Counted from the first letter of the stretch, positions 1-9,231 are shown. The stretch is 64,000 nt of DNA from Affinundibacterium fentianense (GCF_018139545.1 NZ_JAGSPJ010000004.1:124001-188000); one strand, 5' to 3'. The notes: generated by a model from the letters alone, not told the origin. Program-made: numbers and translations.

Positions 1-209
1 TGAAATATGGCATGTCACCTGTGCAAGCGATTCAAGCTGCGACCATCAATGCCGCAGAAGCGCTCGCAAGCAAAGACGTCGGCGCAATCGAGGCCGGGCG
101 TTTTGCTGACATCATCGCAGTCAAAGGTGATCCAAGCAAAGACGTACGTTTGTTGGAAAACGTCGCTGTCGTGATCAAATCTGGCGAAGTCGTCAAATCT
201 TCGAAATAA
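1..209 (+). CDS. amidohydrolase family protein, C-terminal fragment
   Basis: This is the 3' end of a gene that begins before the window. The reading frame is open from base 3, and the ATG at 12 is an internal methionine. The segment reads as the end of a metal-dependent amidohydrolase (imidazolonepropionase/prolidase-like group). It has the helix with 'AATINAAEAL', then the 'G.IEAGRFADIIAV.GDP' turn, where the chain re-enters the small beta-sandwich domain, and a last strand ending 'VIKSGEVVK'. The metal-binding and catalytic residues lie upstream and cannot be seen, so substrate and cellular location are unknown. A strong hairpin terminator follows about 100 bases after the stop. The family call is secure; the specific activity is not. 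Confidence 0.8.
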   Translation, partial: KYGMSPVQAIQAATINAAEALASKDVGAIEAGRFADIIAVKGDPSKDVRLLENVAVVIKSGEVVKSSK

Positions 210-310
210 AATTAAATGTCAAAGCGATGCGACTGCCATGACAAAGAGACGCTTGATTCCGTGCATTAAGTCGTGCGGAACAACCAGCTTTTGACTATGT
301 AAGGTCGTTG

Positions 311-346
311 AAAAAAGGGAGTGTCAGAATCGACACTCCCTTTTTT
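311..346. terminator. bidirectional intrinsic terminator
   Basis: A perfect inverted repeat pairs 311-325 with 332-346 around a 6-base loop. The nine-base GC-containing core (GGGAGTGTC) is flanked by six A on the left and six T on the right, so it works on either strand. It lies between the convergent amidohydrolase (plus) and the Sel1-like gene (minus). Confidence 0.9.
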
Positions 347-401
347 CCATCTCGACGTTTTTCGACACGCCGGACTTCGTCGTTCTATTCATCGTATTTT
401 G

Positions 402-1193
402 TTAACTCGGCCTTTTTTTCAATTTCAAATCACTGAGAATTTGCTCAGCCCGCTCAGCCGCAGCGAGTTTAAGATCGGCACTCGATTGCTGTGCCATGTC
501 AGTTCGGCGAAACCAATCGGCACTGATGTCGTCGCCGAGCCGGTCGGAAACAAGATGCCATGCATACGCTTCTAGTGCATTTTTTTCCTGATAATAAAGC
601 TCCGCAATGATTCCCGCCGAACGAATATTGCCAGCGATTAGCGCATCTTGAAATGCGACCTTGGCCGCTTGCCCATAGTTGATACTTTTATCGAACTCTG
701 GATGATTTGGCTGCCCTTGCAACTCAAAATAGTATTTTTCACCGATATGCATCATTGCATAGGAGTCCCCTGCTTTTGCCATTTTTCGAAGTGCCTTCAA
801 GTCTTTCGTATAATAGTCAGGTGGCAGCATATAGCCTAAGTCTTCCAATTTTTTTCGGCGCGCTGCTTCGGTAGGAGAGATAGGTTCCGACACTGGGACT
901 TCCAGCATATTGTTGGGTGTCAACTTTGCCTCGCGCGCAATCTGATCCATCATTTGCGGGCTCATATTACTTAATTCAAAGGGCGAAGCGTGTGTCCCCG
1001 ACAGCTTGTGATGCGGCTCTTCTTCCCCGTGCAAACCTTGATGCGGCGGACTCGTGTTCGCCAATTTCGTATCAGCTGCGGATTCTTCGTGATTTTGTGG
1101 TGACGCGTTTTGACTGCGATTACCGAGCAGAGACCAAGCCATGATGCTCAGCATGCACACCAAACCGAATCCGACCAGATGGATTTTTTTCAT
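402..1193 (-). CDS. membrane-anchored or exported Sel1-like repeat protein
   Basis: A 263-residue protein of unknown function. Residues 1-25 form a lysine-started hydrophobic segment, either a signal anchor or an uncleaved signal peptide. A low-complexity, His/Ser/Asn-rich linker follows to about residue 85. The C-terminal half (about 130-255) is all-helical with spacing typical of Sel1/TPR repeats ('MAKAGDSYAMMHIGEKYY', 'AFQDALIAGNIRSAGIIAELYY', 'ALEAYAWHLVSDRLG'). Such repeats usually bind proteins in the periplasm. Two ATGs are adjacent; the second (1193) has the better spacing to an AGAGGAAG ribosome site. It is convergent with the amidohydrolase and downstream of a secreted peptidase gene, but nothing shows a shared role. 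Confidence 0.7.
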   Translation of the reverse strand: MKKIHLVGFGLVCMLSIMAWSLLGNRSQNASPQNHEESAADTKLANTSPPHQGLHGEEEPHHKLSGTHASPFELSNMSPQMMDQIAREAKLTPNNMLEVPVSEPISPTEAARRKKLEDLGYMLPPDYYTKDLKALRKMAKAGDSYAMMHIGEKYYFELQGQPNHPEFDKSINYGQAAKVAFQDALIAGNIRSAGIIAELYYQEKNALEAYAWHLVSDRLGDDISADWFRRTDMAQQSSADLKLAAAERAEQILSDLKLKKRPS

Positions 1194-1256
1194 CATCTTC
1201 CTCTTTTAAAACTCTCTTTTTCTCGACATCGTGCGTTGACCGTGCCCCACTGAATT

Positions 1257-1287
1257 GATCGTTCGCCGCCCGTGGCAGCGAACGATC
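1257..1287. other. strong hairpin without U-tract
   Basis: GATCGTTCG at 1257-1265 is exactly complementary to 1279-1287, with a 13-base GC-rich loop that can itself pair (GCC with GGC). Neither strand has a T-run after the stem, so this is not a standard intrinsic terminator. It lies between two minus-strand genes and could slow decay of the upstream mRNA or bind a protein. Confidence 0.45.
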
Positions 1288-1300
1288 GCTAGGCATAAAA

Positions 1301-1336
1301 CTCGCGTCAGCCTTACACAGCCAACTTATACGCGAG
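1301..1336 (-). terminator. possible terminator of the metallopeptidase gene
   Basis: On the minus strand CTCGCGT (1336-1330, overlapping the last codons of the peptidase gene) pairs with ACGCGAG (1307-1301) and is followed by TTTTAT. The loop is long (22 bases), which weakens the call. Confidence 0.45.
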
Positions 1337-1880
1337 GCAAACTACTTAAGCATTTGGTGATGCCGTTGGTGTACCCCCAACGCGTATAGTAATCACGTTG
1401 TGCTGGCGTGCCATGATCCCCACCCGCATAGGCGCGCGCTGTGTTGACTGCCGTCGTCAAGAAATTCGCATAGCGCAAGGTATCGACTGCATAACGAATA
1501 AAAGAGCCCCCAGCACAATCGGCTTGTAGCTCCATATACGGTGCGGGTTGACGAATATTGCGGGTAAATTGGATGGTGTGTCCCCATTCATGTCCCAGAA
1601 TCGCCTTCGCTGCGTAGTTACCATAATTGCTTTCTGCGCCTTGCAAGAACGAAGTTCCTACGCTGATGGTGTAAGGGCCACAAGCAAATGCCGACAGGCT
1701 CGATTCACCACATGCGCGTCGATCAATGTAAATGGTGGGGTTAGAGTAACTACCAAACACACCACGAATCTCCGTCCCCGTCTTATTGATATAAGTGGCA
1801 TTGACGGTCACTGCATTCGCGCTTTGTGCCATCGCGGTCACCGCCATTGCTGCGCATAACATGTTCTGTATTTTTTTCAT
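1326..1880 (-). CDS. small exported zinc metallopeptidase (YpfJ/neutral zinc peptidase-like)
   Basis: A 184-residue protein with a typical Sec signal peptide (cut near residue 23, after ANA). A zinc-peptidase helix carries H97-E98-W-G-H101, and a second motif 'ELQADC' starts at E117, giving the third metal ligand. The HExxH...ELQAD pairing is what is seen in the putative neutral zinc metallopeptidase family (PF04228, YpfJ). This protein is shorter than usual for that family and has four cysteines in the mature part, which suits a disulfide-bonded periplasmic or secreted enzyme. The longer frame reaches 2036, but the ATG at 1880 has a GGGAGAA ribosome site and starts the signal peptide, so it is preferred. 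The substrate is unknown. Confidence 0.75.
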   Translation of the reverse strand: MKKIQNMLCAAMAVTAMAQSANAVTVNATYINKTGTEIRGVFGSYSNPTIYIDRRACGESSLSAFACGPYTISVGTSFLQGAESNYGNYAAKAILGHEWGHTIQFTRNIRQPAPYMELQADCAGGSFIRYAVDTLRYANFLTTAVNTARAYAGGDHGTPAQRDYYTRWGYTNGITKCLSSLPRV

Positions 1881-2221
1881 TTCATTCTCCCAAAGTTGGA
1901 CTATGTTGTATTGAATTCCCATTGAATTATTGGCAATCCAATCGCAGTTAAGTCGATTTTTAATGAATTGGGAAATCTTTATGACAACATAAAATGAGAG
2001 AAGAAATAGAACTGGCTTTGCCGCTTTTTTTAGCAAGAGATTTTTTTATTAATGCACATATAAAATTTTTACCAAGCTGGTCTGTTGGCAAAAAAGTTGA
2101 GAATTTAATCGGTTTTAATCACAGATGTTTTAACTAAAACCGTGCTGCAAGAAAAACCACACATTTGCATTGCGATGCACGATGTCTTCCATTCGCAATC
2201 GACAAATCGGTTTCCCGCGGC
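1881..2221. other. AT-rich intergenic region
   Basis: These 341 bases separate the end of the MoxR/TldD operon from the metallopeptidase gene, both on the minus strand. The promoter of the peptidase must lie here, but no convincing -35/-10 pair was found. An imperfect terminator-like repeat (2110-2117 with 2135-2142) has no T-run. No small gene was recognised. Confidence 0.4.
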
Positions 2222-3907
2222 TCATGTCTGCTCACGCTTCCACAGCCACAACAAGCACAGCATACTGAACAAAATCCACGGCCAATGCACCAACTGATGG
2301 CTGGAGGAAATTGCCGCTTCGGGAATTTTCTGTGCGTAGATAGCAATGGCTTGACGCTTTAACTGTCTTTGCCAGCTTGGCCAGTCCTTTTGTGCAAAAA
2401 CATAGATCGCTCCGCCTTGACTGTTTGCCGCTGGATCGACCACGTCCTTTTTTGGTAAGGGTTGCCACGTGTACCACCCTGAGGATGGCGGCCAGAAGGC
2501 AGCACATTCAGCTTCCGCTTTGCTTGCATGAGGACGCAACTCGAGCTGTACACTCTCGGTCGCCGATTGCGTCGTACTGACACGGATGCTTGTGGCATTT
2601 TGTCCGCGACCGCAAATTTGAAAACTTTGTCCGGCAAGTGCCATTGCCTGTATTGCCGACCCGCCATTCCATTCCCATTCTTGCGTGCGTTTTACCGCGG
2701 TGAGATCGAGCACGGATTGCCACCAGAGTTTCAATTCCTGTGCTTGTGCAATCAGACTTTGATGCCAACCGGCAGCAGCTAACCATACAATCTTGCCTTG
2801 TCCCCAAGTTCGCGAAACCATCCAGACCTGAGTCGGATCAAATTGCCATGGGCTTGAACGTACATCTGTCGGTACCGATGGCATCCACTGCACCGAATGG
2901 AGCGCAATGCCCTGTGGCGTTTTCCATTCTTGTTCCTCGGAAGCACTTGCTTGCTGACGCAGCGGCAAACCCAAGCTACTTTTCCATATCCCGGCTTGCT
3001 GCGCATTCGCTCCCAAAATGAGTAAGGAACGTCCACTTTCCACTTGCTTCAATAATTCACGCCGTTCACTGTCGCTCGCTTGTTCAAAGTAAGCCGCATC
3101 CTGTATCAGTAAATCCGCTCGCATCGCTGTTCGCGCCAGCTCTTTTCGAATCAAGGCTTTACCGATTTGTGTTTGCCAATCCATCACTGCTTGGCTCTGC
3201 GCTAATAATTGATTCAAGGCTTGGGTGTCAAACGACGGCGCCGCAAAACGTCCTTGCACCTGCAATTCAGGCATAGGCAGAACTTCCAATGGGATCGGTC
3301 CTTCATCAATGAGCTGGCCTTTTTCATCGATAATGCGTGCATGCAATACCATACGCTCAATCAAAGGCGGCAACCATTGAATGCGTATGCGCGAACCATT
3401 TCCGACGTGTTCACTTAAAATTTGCCGATTTTCTGCCAACAATTGAACACGCCACTCACCGCGCGCTTGCGCGCGTTCCACTTGTAGTTCAAAAACACGT
3501 CCAAACGCAATTTGCTGTGGAAATTCAAGTGAAAGGCTCTCGCCTTTCGACCATGTGCGCTGATCCCAATTGAGCCTTCTTACGGGCAAATCACGCCATG
3601 CGCTTACATCCAATCCATCGCCTTCAAGACGCACACTCTTAGCATGCAAGAGCTGTGCATGTAGATTCGCTAGATTCGGCAGAGCTTGACGGCTGTCGAT
3701 CAACACTTCTGCATCAGGTTCACGCAGATACGATAAGGGCAAAGCAGAAATGCATAATGCCAAACCCGCGAGGACGACTAATACGCTGTTAAGCTTTTGC
3801 GCGCGCCGCCAATAGATCCATCCAAAAACACAGGACGCGACCCCGAATAAGCTCACAGCCAAGATCATCCAAAATGACCATGCAGTGAAAAACAAGTTGG
3901 CCATCAT
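2222..3907 (-). CDS. membrane protein of the MoxR/TldD operon, GATase1-like core suspected
   Basis: A 561-residue protein of unknown function and last gene of the ten-gene operon. Two membrane helices lie at about 6-30 and 40-60, a third at about 535-555 just before the charged C-terminal tail. The roughly 470 residues between should face the periplasm. Part of this region ('LLKQVESGRSLLILGANAQQAG') resembles the class I glutamine-amidotransferase-like fold often found in large membrane proteins beside MoxR/BatA genes. No complete Cys-His-Glu triad could be assigned, so enzymatic activity is doubtful. Its ATG overlaps the stop of the upstream gene by four bases (ATGA), which suggests translational coupling. 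A structural part of a membrane complex is the most likely role. Confidence 0.65.
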   Translation of the reverse strand: MMANLFFTAWSFWMILAVSLFGVASCVFGWIYWRRAQKLNSVLVVLAGLALCISALPLSYLREPDAEVLIDSRQALPNLANLHAQLLHAKSVRLEGDGLDVSAWRDLPVRRLNWDQRTWSKGESLSLEFPQQIAFGRVFELQVERAQARGEWRVQLLAENRQILSEHVGNGSRIRIQWLPPLIERMVLHARIIDEKGQLIDEGPIPLEVLPMPELQVQGRFAAPSFDTQALNQLLAQSQAVMDWQTQIGKALIRKELARTAMRADLLIQDAAYFEQASDSERRELLKQVESGRSLLILGANAQQAGIWKSSLGLPLRQQASASEEQEWKTPQGIALHSVQWMPSVPTDVRSSPWQFDPTQVWMVSRTWGQGKIVWLAAAGWHQSLIAQAQELKLWWQSVLDLTAVKRTQEWEWNGGSAIQAMALAGQSFQICGRGQNATSIRVSTTQSATESVQLELRPHASKAEAECAAFWPPSSGWYTWQPLPKKDVVDPAANSQGGAIYVFAQKDWPSWQRQLKRQAIAIYAQKIPEAAISSSHQLVHWPWILFSMLCLLWLWKREQT

Positions 3908-6051
3908 CGTCTATCTCTCGTCATATTTTTCTGCTTTTGAAGCGGATCGCTTGCTGGCTGCTTCTCAGAAAGCGGCTTACTTTGTGTTGCTTGTTCGCTT
4001 GTTTTCACTTGCGTCTGCCAATAGGTATCCAAGGCACTCGCTTTTGCCGCTTGATATCGAATTTCTGGTTGCAAACGGATACCGTCGCTTGCAATGCTCT
4101 GCCGTAACCATGCGGCCAATTCAGCGCGACAAGATTGACAGCCTTCAATGACATCTTGCACTGCCGCTTGGGCCTTTAATCGCTGTTCGTCACCCACGAT
4201 ATGGCTGGCGATCCAGGCACGGGCACTTTTACTCCAGAGCGCTGGCAAGGCGCCTTGCTGCCCGAGAGCTTGAATCAGCTCTGCGACTTCCACCGGTACA
4301 TTGGACTCTGCGAGCGATTGCGCTCTTTGCTTATTTTTGACGTCTAAGACGTCGCCACTGAGTCGCTTCTCTTCCTTAATTGCGGGCGGTGTGAAAGCGG
4401 CCTTATGCAAATAGATTCGATCCGCCTGCTGCAATTGTTTGATCGCTTCTAACGCTTTGTTTTCGGGCGCGAGTGCACTCTTCGGTGTGATCGCGCGCAG
4501 AGCCTTTTCGGCGTCCCACATGGCAACTAGGGCGCGACGCAATATTTTCTTTGTCGCCTCGTCAAACAAAGTTGCGTTTTCCTCTTGATCGTGGGCGTGT
4601 CCATATTGCGCCATCAAATCCGTCGCAGGCTTTTCATTCGCATGTTCGCCATCCTCATGTTCGTCACCGAATAGACTGGATTCTTCTCCAAGAAAGCGGC
4701 CATAGCGTCGGCGTAATGCTGCCTGATCATTCGCAATCACTTCGCTGCGATGACGAATGACCTCCGCACTGAGACGTGGATTGGCCTGCACATCGGCAAG
4801 CAATTGTTCAGTATCAATAATAATCTGACGTTGACTTCGCAATGACTCAGGTTTTGCCAACACCGGAAGGACGGAGGTCTCATCAGCCAAGGCATCTGGC
4901 GCTGGCAGTTTTATGGTGTAAGTCGGTGAGCGCACGCTATGTGGATTTTTCTCTGCATTATCACTGGCTTTCACAAAGAAATACAATTCGTCGCCGGGCT
5001 CCATTCCCAAGTCACTCAAACTCCAACGTCTCGTCCATTGACGCTGGCGCCCCTCGTTGCCCTTTGGGATAGGAAACTCCTTATCGCTAAAGCGAATATT
5101 CTCTCCACTGCCACGCGCCAGAGTCAAATGGAGGCTGGCGTTGGCGACCAGATAGTCGTCTTTAATTTGCATCGACATCGTCACATGCTGTGTTTGCTCG
5201 GAGAGAATTTGCAATAGCTCCGTCGGCTGACTAATGACGATTTCGGGCGCTTGGTCTAAATCCACTTTCAGTGTGTAACGTTGTTGCTTGGCGTCCGCAC
5301 TCCATGTCCAAAAGACCGTCTCACTTGCATCCCAACTTGCACATAGTTCACCCGCAGCACGAGCTTCCATCTTGGGCTCTTGACCATTACTAAGCCGAAC
5401 ACTACTTTGACGAATTTGTTGAACCTGTGTCGGTGTCAGGCTTGTCGACACAACACACCATTCCACCGCGCTATGCTCAGGAATTTGCAATTCTTTAGCC
5501 GTCGATTCGAATGCAGCAATCCCTGTATAAGTGGGTGGGCGGATCTTGATTCGCATCGAAGGCAATCCCGCAACTGGATTCGCAACAGCTTTGGATTCCC
5601 TTGTTGCAAAGGCCTTCGGCGTTGAGAACGAACTGACAAGCAGGGCTGCGATCAGACTGCAACAGAATACAATACTCAATTGCATGCGGCTTGGACGCAA
5701 AACCTGTTGCCCTACTCGTGCGATCGCATCGGTTGTCAATAAGTTCGTCACCCGCTGTTGCAAACGTTCTCTCTGTAAGCTTGCGACAGGATTGACCCGC
5801 TCGGTCTGGCACAACAAATACAAACTATCTTCAAATGTAGGGAAGAACGCATGCAGCCAATGAATAGTGTGCTTTTTCGATTGATGCCAAATCCAGATCA
5901 CATCACATACGATCAAGAATAGGCAAATCGCTAGTCCTATCAAAGAACGTAGCACAATCCATGGTGCGCATGCACCGAGATAAATCAGCAGCCGATGCTG
6001 TATGATCTGCCGCAGGAGCTGATAGGGAACGCGATCAAGCACGGCGGACAT
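3904..6051 (-). CDS. DUF4175-like membrane protein
   Basis: A 715-residue protein. The N-terminal part has two membrane segments close together (about 25-55) and another at about 125-145. A beta-rich region follows, opening with 'MRIKIRPPTYTG' near residue 170, a motif characteristic of DUF4175/TIGR02302-type proteins. The second half (about 390-715) is mostly helical, charged and probably coiled-coil, ending in a Lys/Gln-rich tail. The chosen ATG (6051) has a GGAG eight bases upstream; a TTG at 6057 is the alternative. The start lies inside the 3' end of the BatA-like gene and the end overlaps the next gene, so the three membrane genes look translationally coupled. The biochemical role is unknown; placement suggests a partner of the MoxR-DUF58 module. 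Confidence 0.7.
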   Translation of the reverse strand: MSAVLDRVPYQLLRQIIQHRLLIYLGACAPWIVLRSLIGLAICLFLIVCDVIWIWHQSKKHTIHWLHAFFPTFEDSLYLLCQTERVNPVASLQRERLQQRVTNLLTTDAIARVGQQVLRPSRMQLSIVFCCSLIAALLVSSFSTPKAFATRESKAVANPVAGLPSMRIKIRPPTYTGIAAFESTAKELQIPEHSAVEWCVVSTSLTPTQVQQIRQSSVRLSNGQEPKMEARAAGELCASWDASETVFWTWSADAKQQRYTLKVDLDQAPEIVISQPTELLQILSEQTQHVTMSMQIKDDYLVANASLHLTLARGSGENIRFSDKEFPIPKGNEGRQRQWTRRWSLSDLGMEPGDELYFFVKASDNAEKNPHSVRSPTYTIKLPAPDALADETSVLPVLAKPESLRSQRQIIIDTEQLLADVQANPRLSAEVIRHRSEVIANDQAALRRRYGRFLGEESSLFGDEHEDGEHANEKPATDLMAQYGHAHDQEENATLFDEATKKILRRALVAMWDAEKALRAITPKSALAPENKALEAIKQLQQADRIYLHKAAFTPPAIKEEKRLSGDVLDVKNKQRAQSLAESNVPVEVAELIQALGQQGALPALWSKSARAWIASHIVGDEQRLKAQAAVQDVIEGCQSCRAELAAWLRQSIASDGIRLQPEIRYQAAKASALDTYWQTQVKTSEQATQSKPLSEKQPASDPLQKQKNMTRDRR

Positions 6052-7159
6052 GAGCAAGACTCCGTTCGAGAATAAATAACAAAGCCAGTATGGCCACTAA
6101 GATTTCGCGTAGATAGCCATCCGCTTCATCGGGGAGAAATAGCGATGTATTCGCTTGCGTTGCCGCGACGTCCTGGCTCCTCATATTCATTTGCTGACTG
6201 CGTGAACGCTGTCCTTGCAAAGCTTCAAATAGGTTCTTAGCGCGGTCTAGATCGCTTGCATATAAAGGCCAATCGAGCGCAGAGTCGAGACGCCAAACAA
6301 CACCGCCTGCCCCGACTTCTGACTGCAATGCAATTGAGCGTAAAAGAGAATCGTCGCGCTGACTTCTGGCCCCATTCGAACTCAAAGAAGTATCAGGTTT
6401 CGCGGAAAAGCTCCAAACAAGTGGTGCGGTCCAATTCGGATCACGCTCGCTTCTTTGATCCCAAATGGCCAACCATGTATCCTTTTCAACTTGATCACTC
6501 AATATAAAACGCAAATTTTTTGTACCTGCAAATTCAAACATGCGAAACAGGCCCTGCCAAGCTTCCACGCGCGCAGTCTTGAGCGCGACCTTGATAACTT
6601 GTTTTTCTGACGCCGTGCTTGCTTCTGTCGTCGGTGCAATCCGAATCGCTAATGAATGCGACAGTTCTGGCCTCTGAGCGGGCATTGGAAGTTGCGACTC
6701 CCGCGCCAAAATGAGCCAACGAGCTTGGCTTCGCCACTGGTTCTGCTCTCGCACCAACCAAAAGAGTAAATGCTCTGTTTTCAATTCACATTCGCCACTT
6801 GCACAAAATCGTTGTTGTGTCGCGGCACCGAAACCTGCTTTTTCAATTTCTGCAGCAACCCAATTTTTGTCCAAACCAGCTCCGACAAAAACGGTATCGC
6901 CTCGCCAACTCCAGATGGGTCGGGTCAGGATCATTAACATCACGATCATCATCAAGCATCGCAACAGCAATAACAACAGATCACGCCAACGCCAAACGCG
7001 TAACAACTGCGGCGGTGTCGCCGCCAAAAATTGTGCACTGGCTAGGAAGCGCATTTTTTGGGTTTGTCGACGCTGACGATGCCACCATATCGGAAGTCCC
7101 AATAATGGCAACAACCACCACCAAAGTGGCGATAAGCCTAGCAAACCAACACCCGTCAT
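6035..7159 (-). CDS. BatA-like membrane protein (aerotolerance N-terminal domain)
   Basis: A 374-residue protein with the BatA N-terminal architecture. A first helix at about 5-23 ('LSPLWWWLLPLLGLPIWWH') is followed by a basic linker and a second helix at about 58-80 rich in Leu/Met. A C-terminal helix sits at about 348-365. The N-terminal pair matches the aerotolerance-regulator N-terminal domain (PF07584) of proteins encoded with MoxR ATPases. The central domain shows no DxSxS metal site, so a working von Willebrand A domain is not visible, unlike classic BatA. It may only scaffold the DUF58 protein encoded just upstream. It overlaps the DUF4175-like gene by 17 bases. Family assignment is good; function is inferred from context. 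Confidence 0.75.
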   Translation of the reverse strand: MTGVGLLGLSPLWWWLLPLLGLPIWWHRQRRQTQKMRFLASAQFLAATPPQLLRVWRWRDLLLLLLRCLMMIVMLMILTRPIWSWRGDTVFVGAGLDKNWVAAEIEKAGFGAATQQRFCASGECELKTEHLLFWLVREQNQWRSQARWLILARESQLPMPAQRPELSHSLAIRIAPTTEASTASEKQVIKVALKTARVEAWQGLFRMFEFAGTKNLRFILSDQVEKDTWLAIWDQRSERDPNWTAPLVWSFSAKPDTSLSSNGARSQRDDSLLRSIALQSEVGAGGVVWRLDSALDWPLYASDLDRAKNLFEALQGQRSRSQQMNMRSQDVAATQANTSLFLPDEADGYLREILVAILALLFILERSLAHVRRA

Positions 7160-7229
7160 GATTGTTGTTCCATCATCGTCGTCCCGTCACGCTCATCTGA
7201 TTTTGTCCGATTTCTTCCCATTTCTTTCA

Positions 7230-8150
7230 CTACCCACGCCCCGCCTTGCGCAACCAATTCCGCACTACTTTGGCGATATCTTCTTCAATGTTTACCTGTA
7301 AATACGGGATATCCATCGCCTTGAGGTCTTGTCGGACACGCTCATAATGTTGGACATAGGCTGCTTGATATGCGGGACGTTGCTGCGCCGTTAGTTCCGA
7401 GGTATACGCGCTCGATTCAGGATCGCGAAAACTTGTATGCAAAGGAAAAGACGCATTTCGCTCTGCCTCTGTATGAAGACTTAACGCTCGCACATCGTGT
7501 CGCATACGACGAAGACGCAATAAGCTCTCGCCACTCGCTGAAGGCCAGTCCAAAAAATCACTGACCGCAAATAGTAAACTGGGTGCGCGGATAAATTGCA
7601 TTTGCGCTTTGATTTGCATCGCATCGGGTAATTGCTGTTCCGCTTTCGTACGATTCAGATGGGCCAAAATACGTTGCAATTGACGCGGCCCCCGAGATAA
7701 GGGTGTCAAATGGATACGCGCTTGATTGGCAACAATCAGGCCGAAGGCATCCCCTTGCCGTTGTGCGACGGCTGCGAGACAAGCGACGACCGCTCTCGCG
7801 TAATCTAATTTAGAGATCTCAGGATAGCGATAACTGATTTCTCCCATCGAAGCGCTCGCATCTAACCAAAACCATATTGCCACATGACTGTCCCGCTCCG
7901 CTTCACGGACATAGTATCGATCGTTACGGGCGAGTAATTTCCAATCCACCCGACGCCACTCGTCACCGGGGGCATACGCTCGGTATTCAGAAAATTCGAC
8001 ACCAGCACCGCGCTCTTTACCTGCATGCAAGCCATGCCCAAGACCTGCCAACACATGGCGAATGATAAGGTCCAGATCTTGGCTATGTGCCAAAAGGTAA
8101 TTAGTATCAATCATCGGGCTACAAATCTTTTGTGGAAATTGCGGTGGCAT
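7230..8150 (-). CDS. DUF58 domain protein with VWA-type metal site
   Basis: A 306-residue soluble protein. The DUF58 signature is clear: 'GAGVEFSEYRAYAPGDEWRRVDWKLLAR' spans about 48-75, interrupted here only for length. It is followed near residue 95 by 'WFWLDASASMG', whose D-x-S-x-S forms the MIDAS metal site of a von Willebrand A fold. DUF58 proteins are standard partners of MoxR AAA+ ATPases and are thought to link the ATPase to its target. The gene lies between moxR (about 90 bases upstream) and the BatA-like gene. Two starts are possible: ATG 8150, with AAGG upstream, and ATG 8114, nearer the conserved region. This is the only protein of the cluster in which a full MIDAS motif was seen. 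Confidence 0.85.
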   Translation of the reverse strand: MPPQFPQKICSPMIDTNYLLAHSQDLDLIIRHVLAGLGHGLHAGKERGAGVEFSEYRAYAPGDEWRRVDWKLLARNDRYYVREAERDSHVAIWFWLDASASMGEISYRYPEISKLDYARAVVACLAAVAQRQGDAFGLIVANQARIHLTPLSRGPRQLQRILAHLNRTKAEQQLPDAMQIKAQMQFIRAPSLLFAVSDFLDWPSASGESLLRLRRMRHDVRALSLHTEAERNASFPLHTSFRDPESSAYTSELTAQQRPAYQAAYVQHYERVRQDLKAMDIPYLQVNIEEDIAKVVRNWLRKAGRG

Positions 8151-8237
8151 CGGATGCCTTAACCATGACCGCTTAATATGCAGAATCGATGCGCAGAAAG
8201 GATTCCGTAGTCAGCAAGCGGGTGGCATTCCCTCGTA

Positions 8238-9230
8238 TTAATCGATCGGAATCTCACGACGCAAATCGTGTAGCACCGTAGCGATTTCAATGCCATCCGC
8301 TTCTGCTTCAAAATTGCGCAGTACCCGATGTGCTAACACGGGCAACAACATAGCAGAGATATCCTCACGAGTCACCGCAAGCCTGCCATGAATCAGGGCA
8401 CGCGCTTTCGAAGCGAGTACCAATGCTTGACCGGCACGGGGTCCCGCCCCCCAAGCAATATGCTGCTTGACTGCAGCCACGGTCGTTACTTGTGGCCGAG
8501 TCGCGCGAATCAATCGCGTTGCATAGCGCAGCAAATGGTCACCAATTTCGATATCACGTACCAACTGCTGTATGCGTAATAAGGTGCCCACGTCCATTGC
8601 TGGGCTAGCTGCATCAATTGTCGTTTGGGTGGTACGCGAGACCATCAAAATTTCCTCGTCTTCGCTTGGATACACAACATCAATTCGAAGTAAAAAGCGA
8701 TCTAATTGCGCTTCGGGCAGAGGATAGGTGCCGGCTTGTTCAATCGGATTTTGTGTTGCTAGGACAAAAAATGGTTTGGGCAATCGATGGGTTTGTCCAG
8801 CGAATGTGACGCATCGTTCCTGCATCGCCTCCAATAGTGCCGATTGGGTTTTAGGCGGAGCACGATTGATTTCGTCAGCCAATAAAACTTGCGTAAAAAT
8901 CGGACCCTGTTGGAAGCGGAACACGCGTTGACGAGTGCTCGTGTCCTCTTCCAAGATTTCTGTACCGACGATATCCGATGGCATCAAATCCGGTGTGAAT
9001 TGAACCCGACGAAATTGTAAATCTGTCGCCTCGGCCAATGACTTTACCAATAGGGTTTTACCTAGGCCGGGGACACCTTCGACCAATGCATGTCCACCAG
9101 CTAATAAGCAAATTAAGAGCGATTCAATCACATCATGTTGACCGATAATGACTTGCGACATGCTTTGACGTAAAGCCTCGATCTTATGACTGAGTTCAGC
9201 AATTTCGGCTTCGTTCCACACAACTTGCAT
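8238..9230 (-). CDS. MoxR-family AAA+ ATPase
   Basis: A 330-residue ATPase of the MoxR branch of AAA+ proteins. Visible motifs are Walker A 'GVPGLGKT' (about 56-63), Walker B 'LLADEINR' (about 118), the 'AMQE' segment after it, sensor 1 'FVLATQNPIEQ' (about 151) and the 'YPLPEAQLDRFL' arginine-finger region. MoxR proteins are chaperone-like ATPases that help assemble or activate protein complexes, usually with VWA-domain partners, and the DUF58 gene directly downstream fits. Translation starts one base after the stop of the DUF4159 gene, so the two are tightly coupled. Length and motif order are normal for the family. Confidence 0.93.
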   Translation of the reverse strand: MQVVWNEAEIAELSHKIEALRQSMSQVIIGQHDVIESLLICLLAGGHALVEGVPGLGKTLLVKSLAEATDLQFRRVQFTPDLMPSDIVGTEILEEDTSTRQRVFRFQQGPIFTQVLLADEINRAPPKTQSALLEAMQERCVTFAGQTHRLPKPFFVLATQNPIEQAGTYPLPEAQLDRFLLRIDVVYPSEDEEILMVSRTTQTTIDAASPAMDVGTLLRIQQLVRDIEIGDHLLRYATRLIRATRPQVTTVAAVKQHIAWGAGPRAGQALVLASKARALIHGRLAVTREDISAMLLPVLAHRVLRNFEAEADGIEIATVLHDLRREIPID

Positions 9231-9231
9231 A

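Noticed and set aside
2110..2142. Inverted repeat CGGTTTTA/TAAAACCG as operon terminator
   Set aside because: Loop of 17 bases, AT-rich stem and no T-run; too weak, and it lies upstream of the 2222 gene end only in plus orientation.
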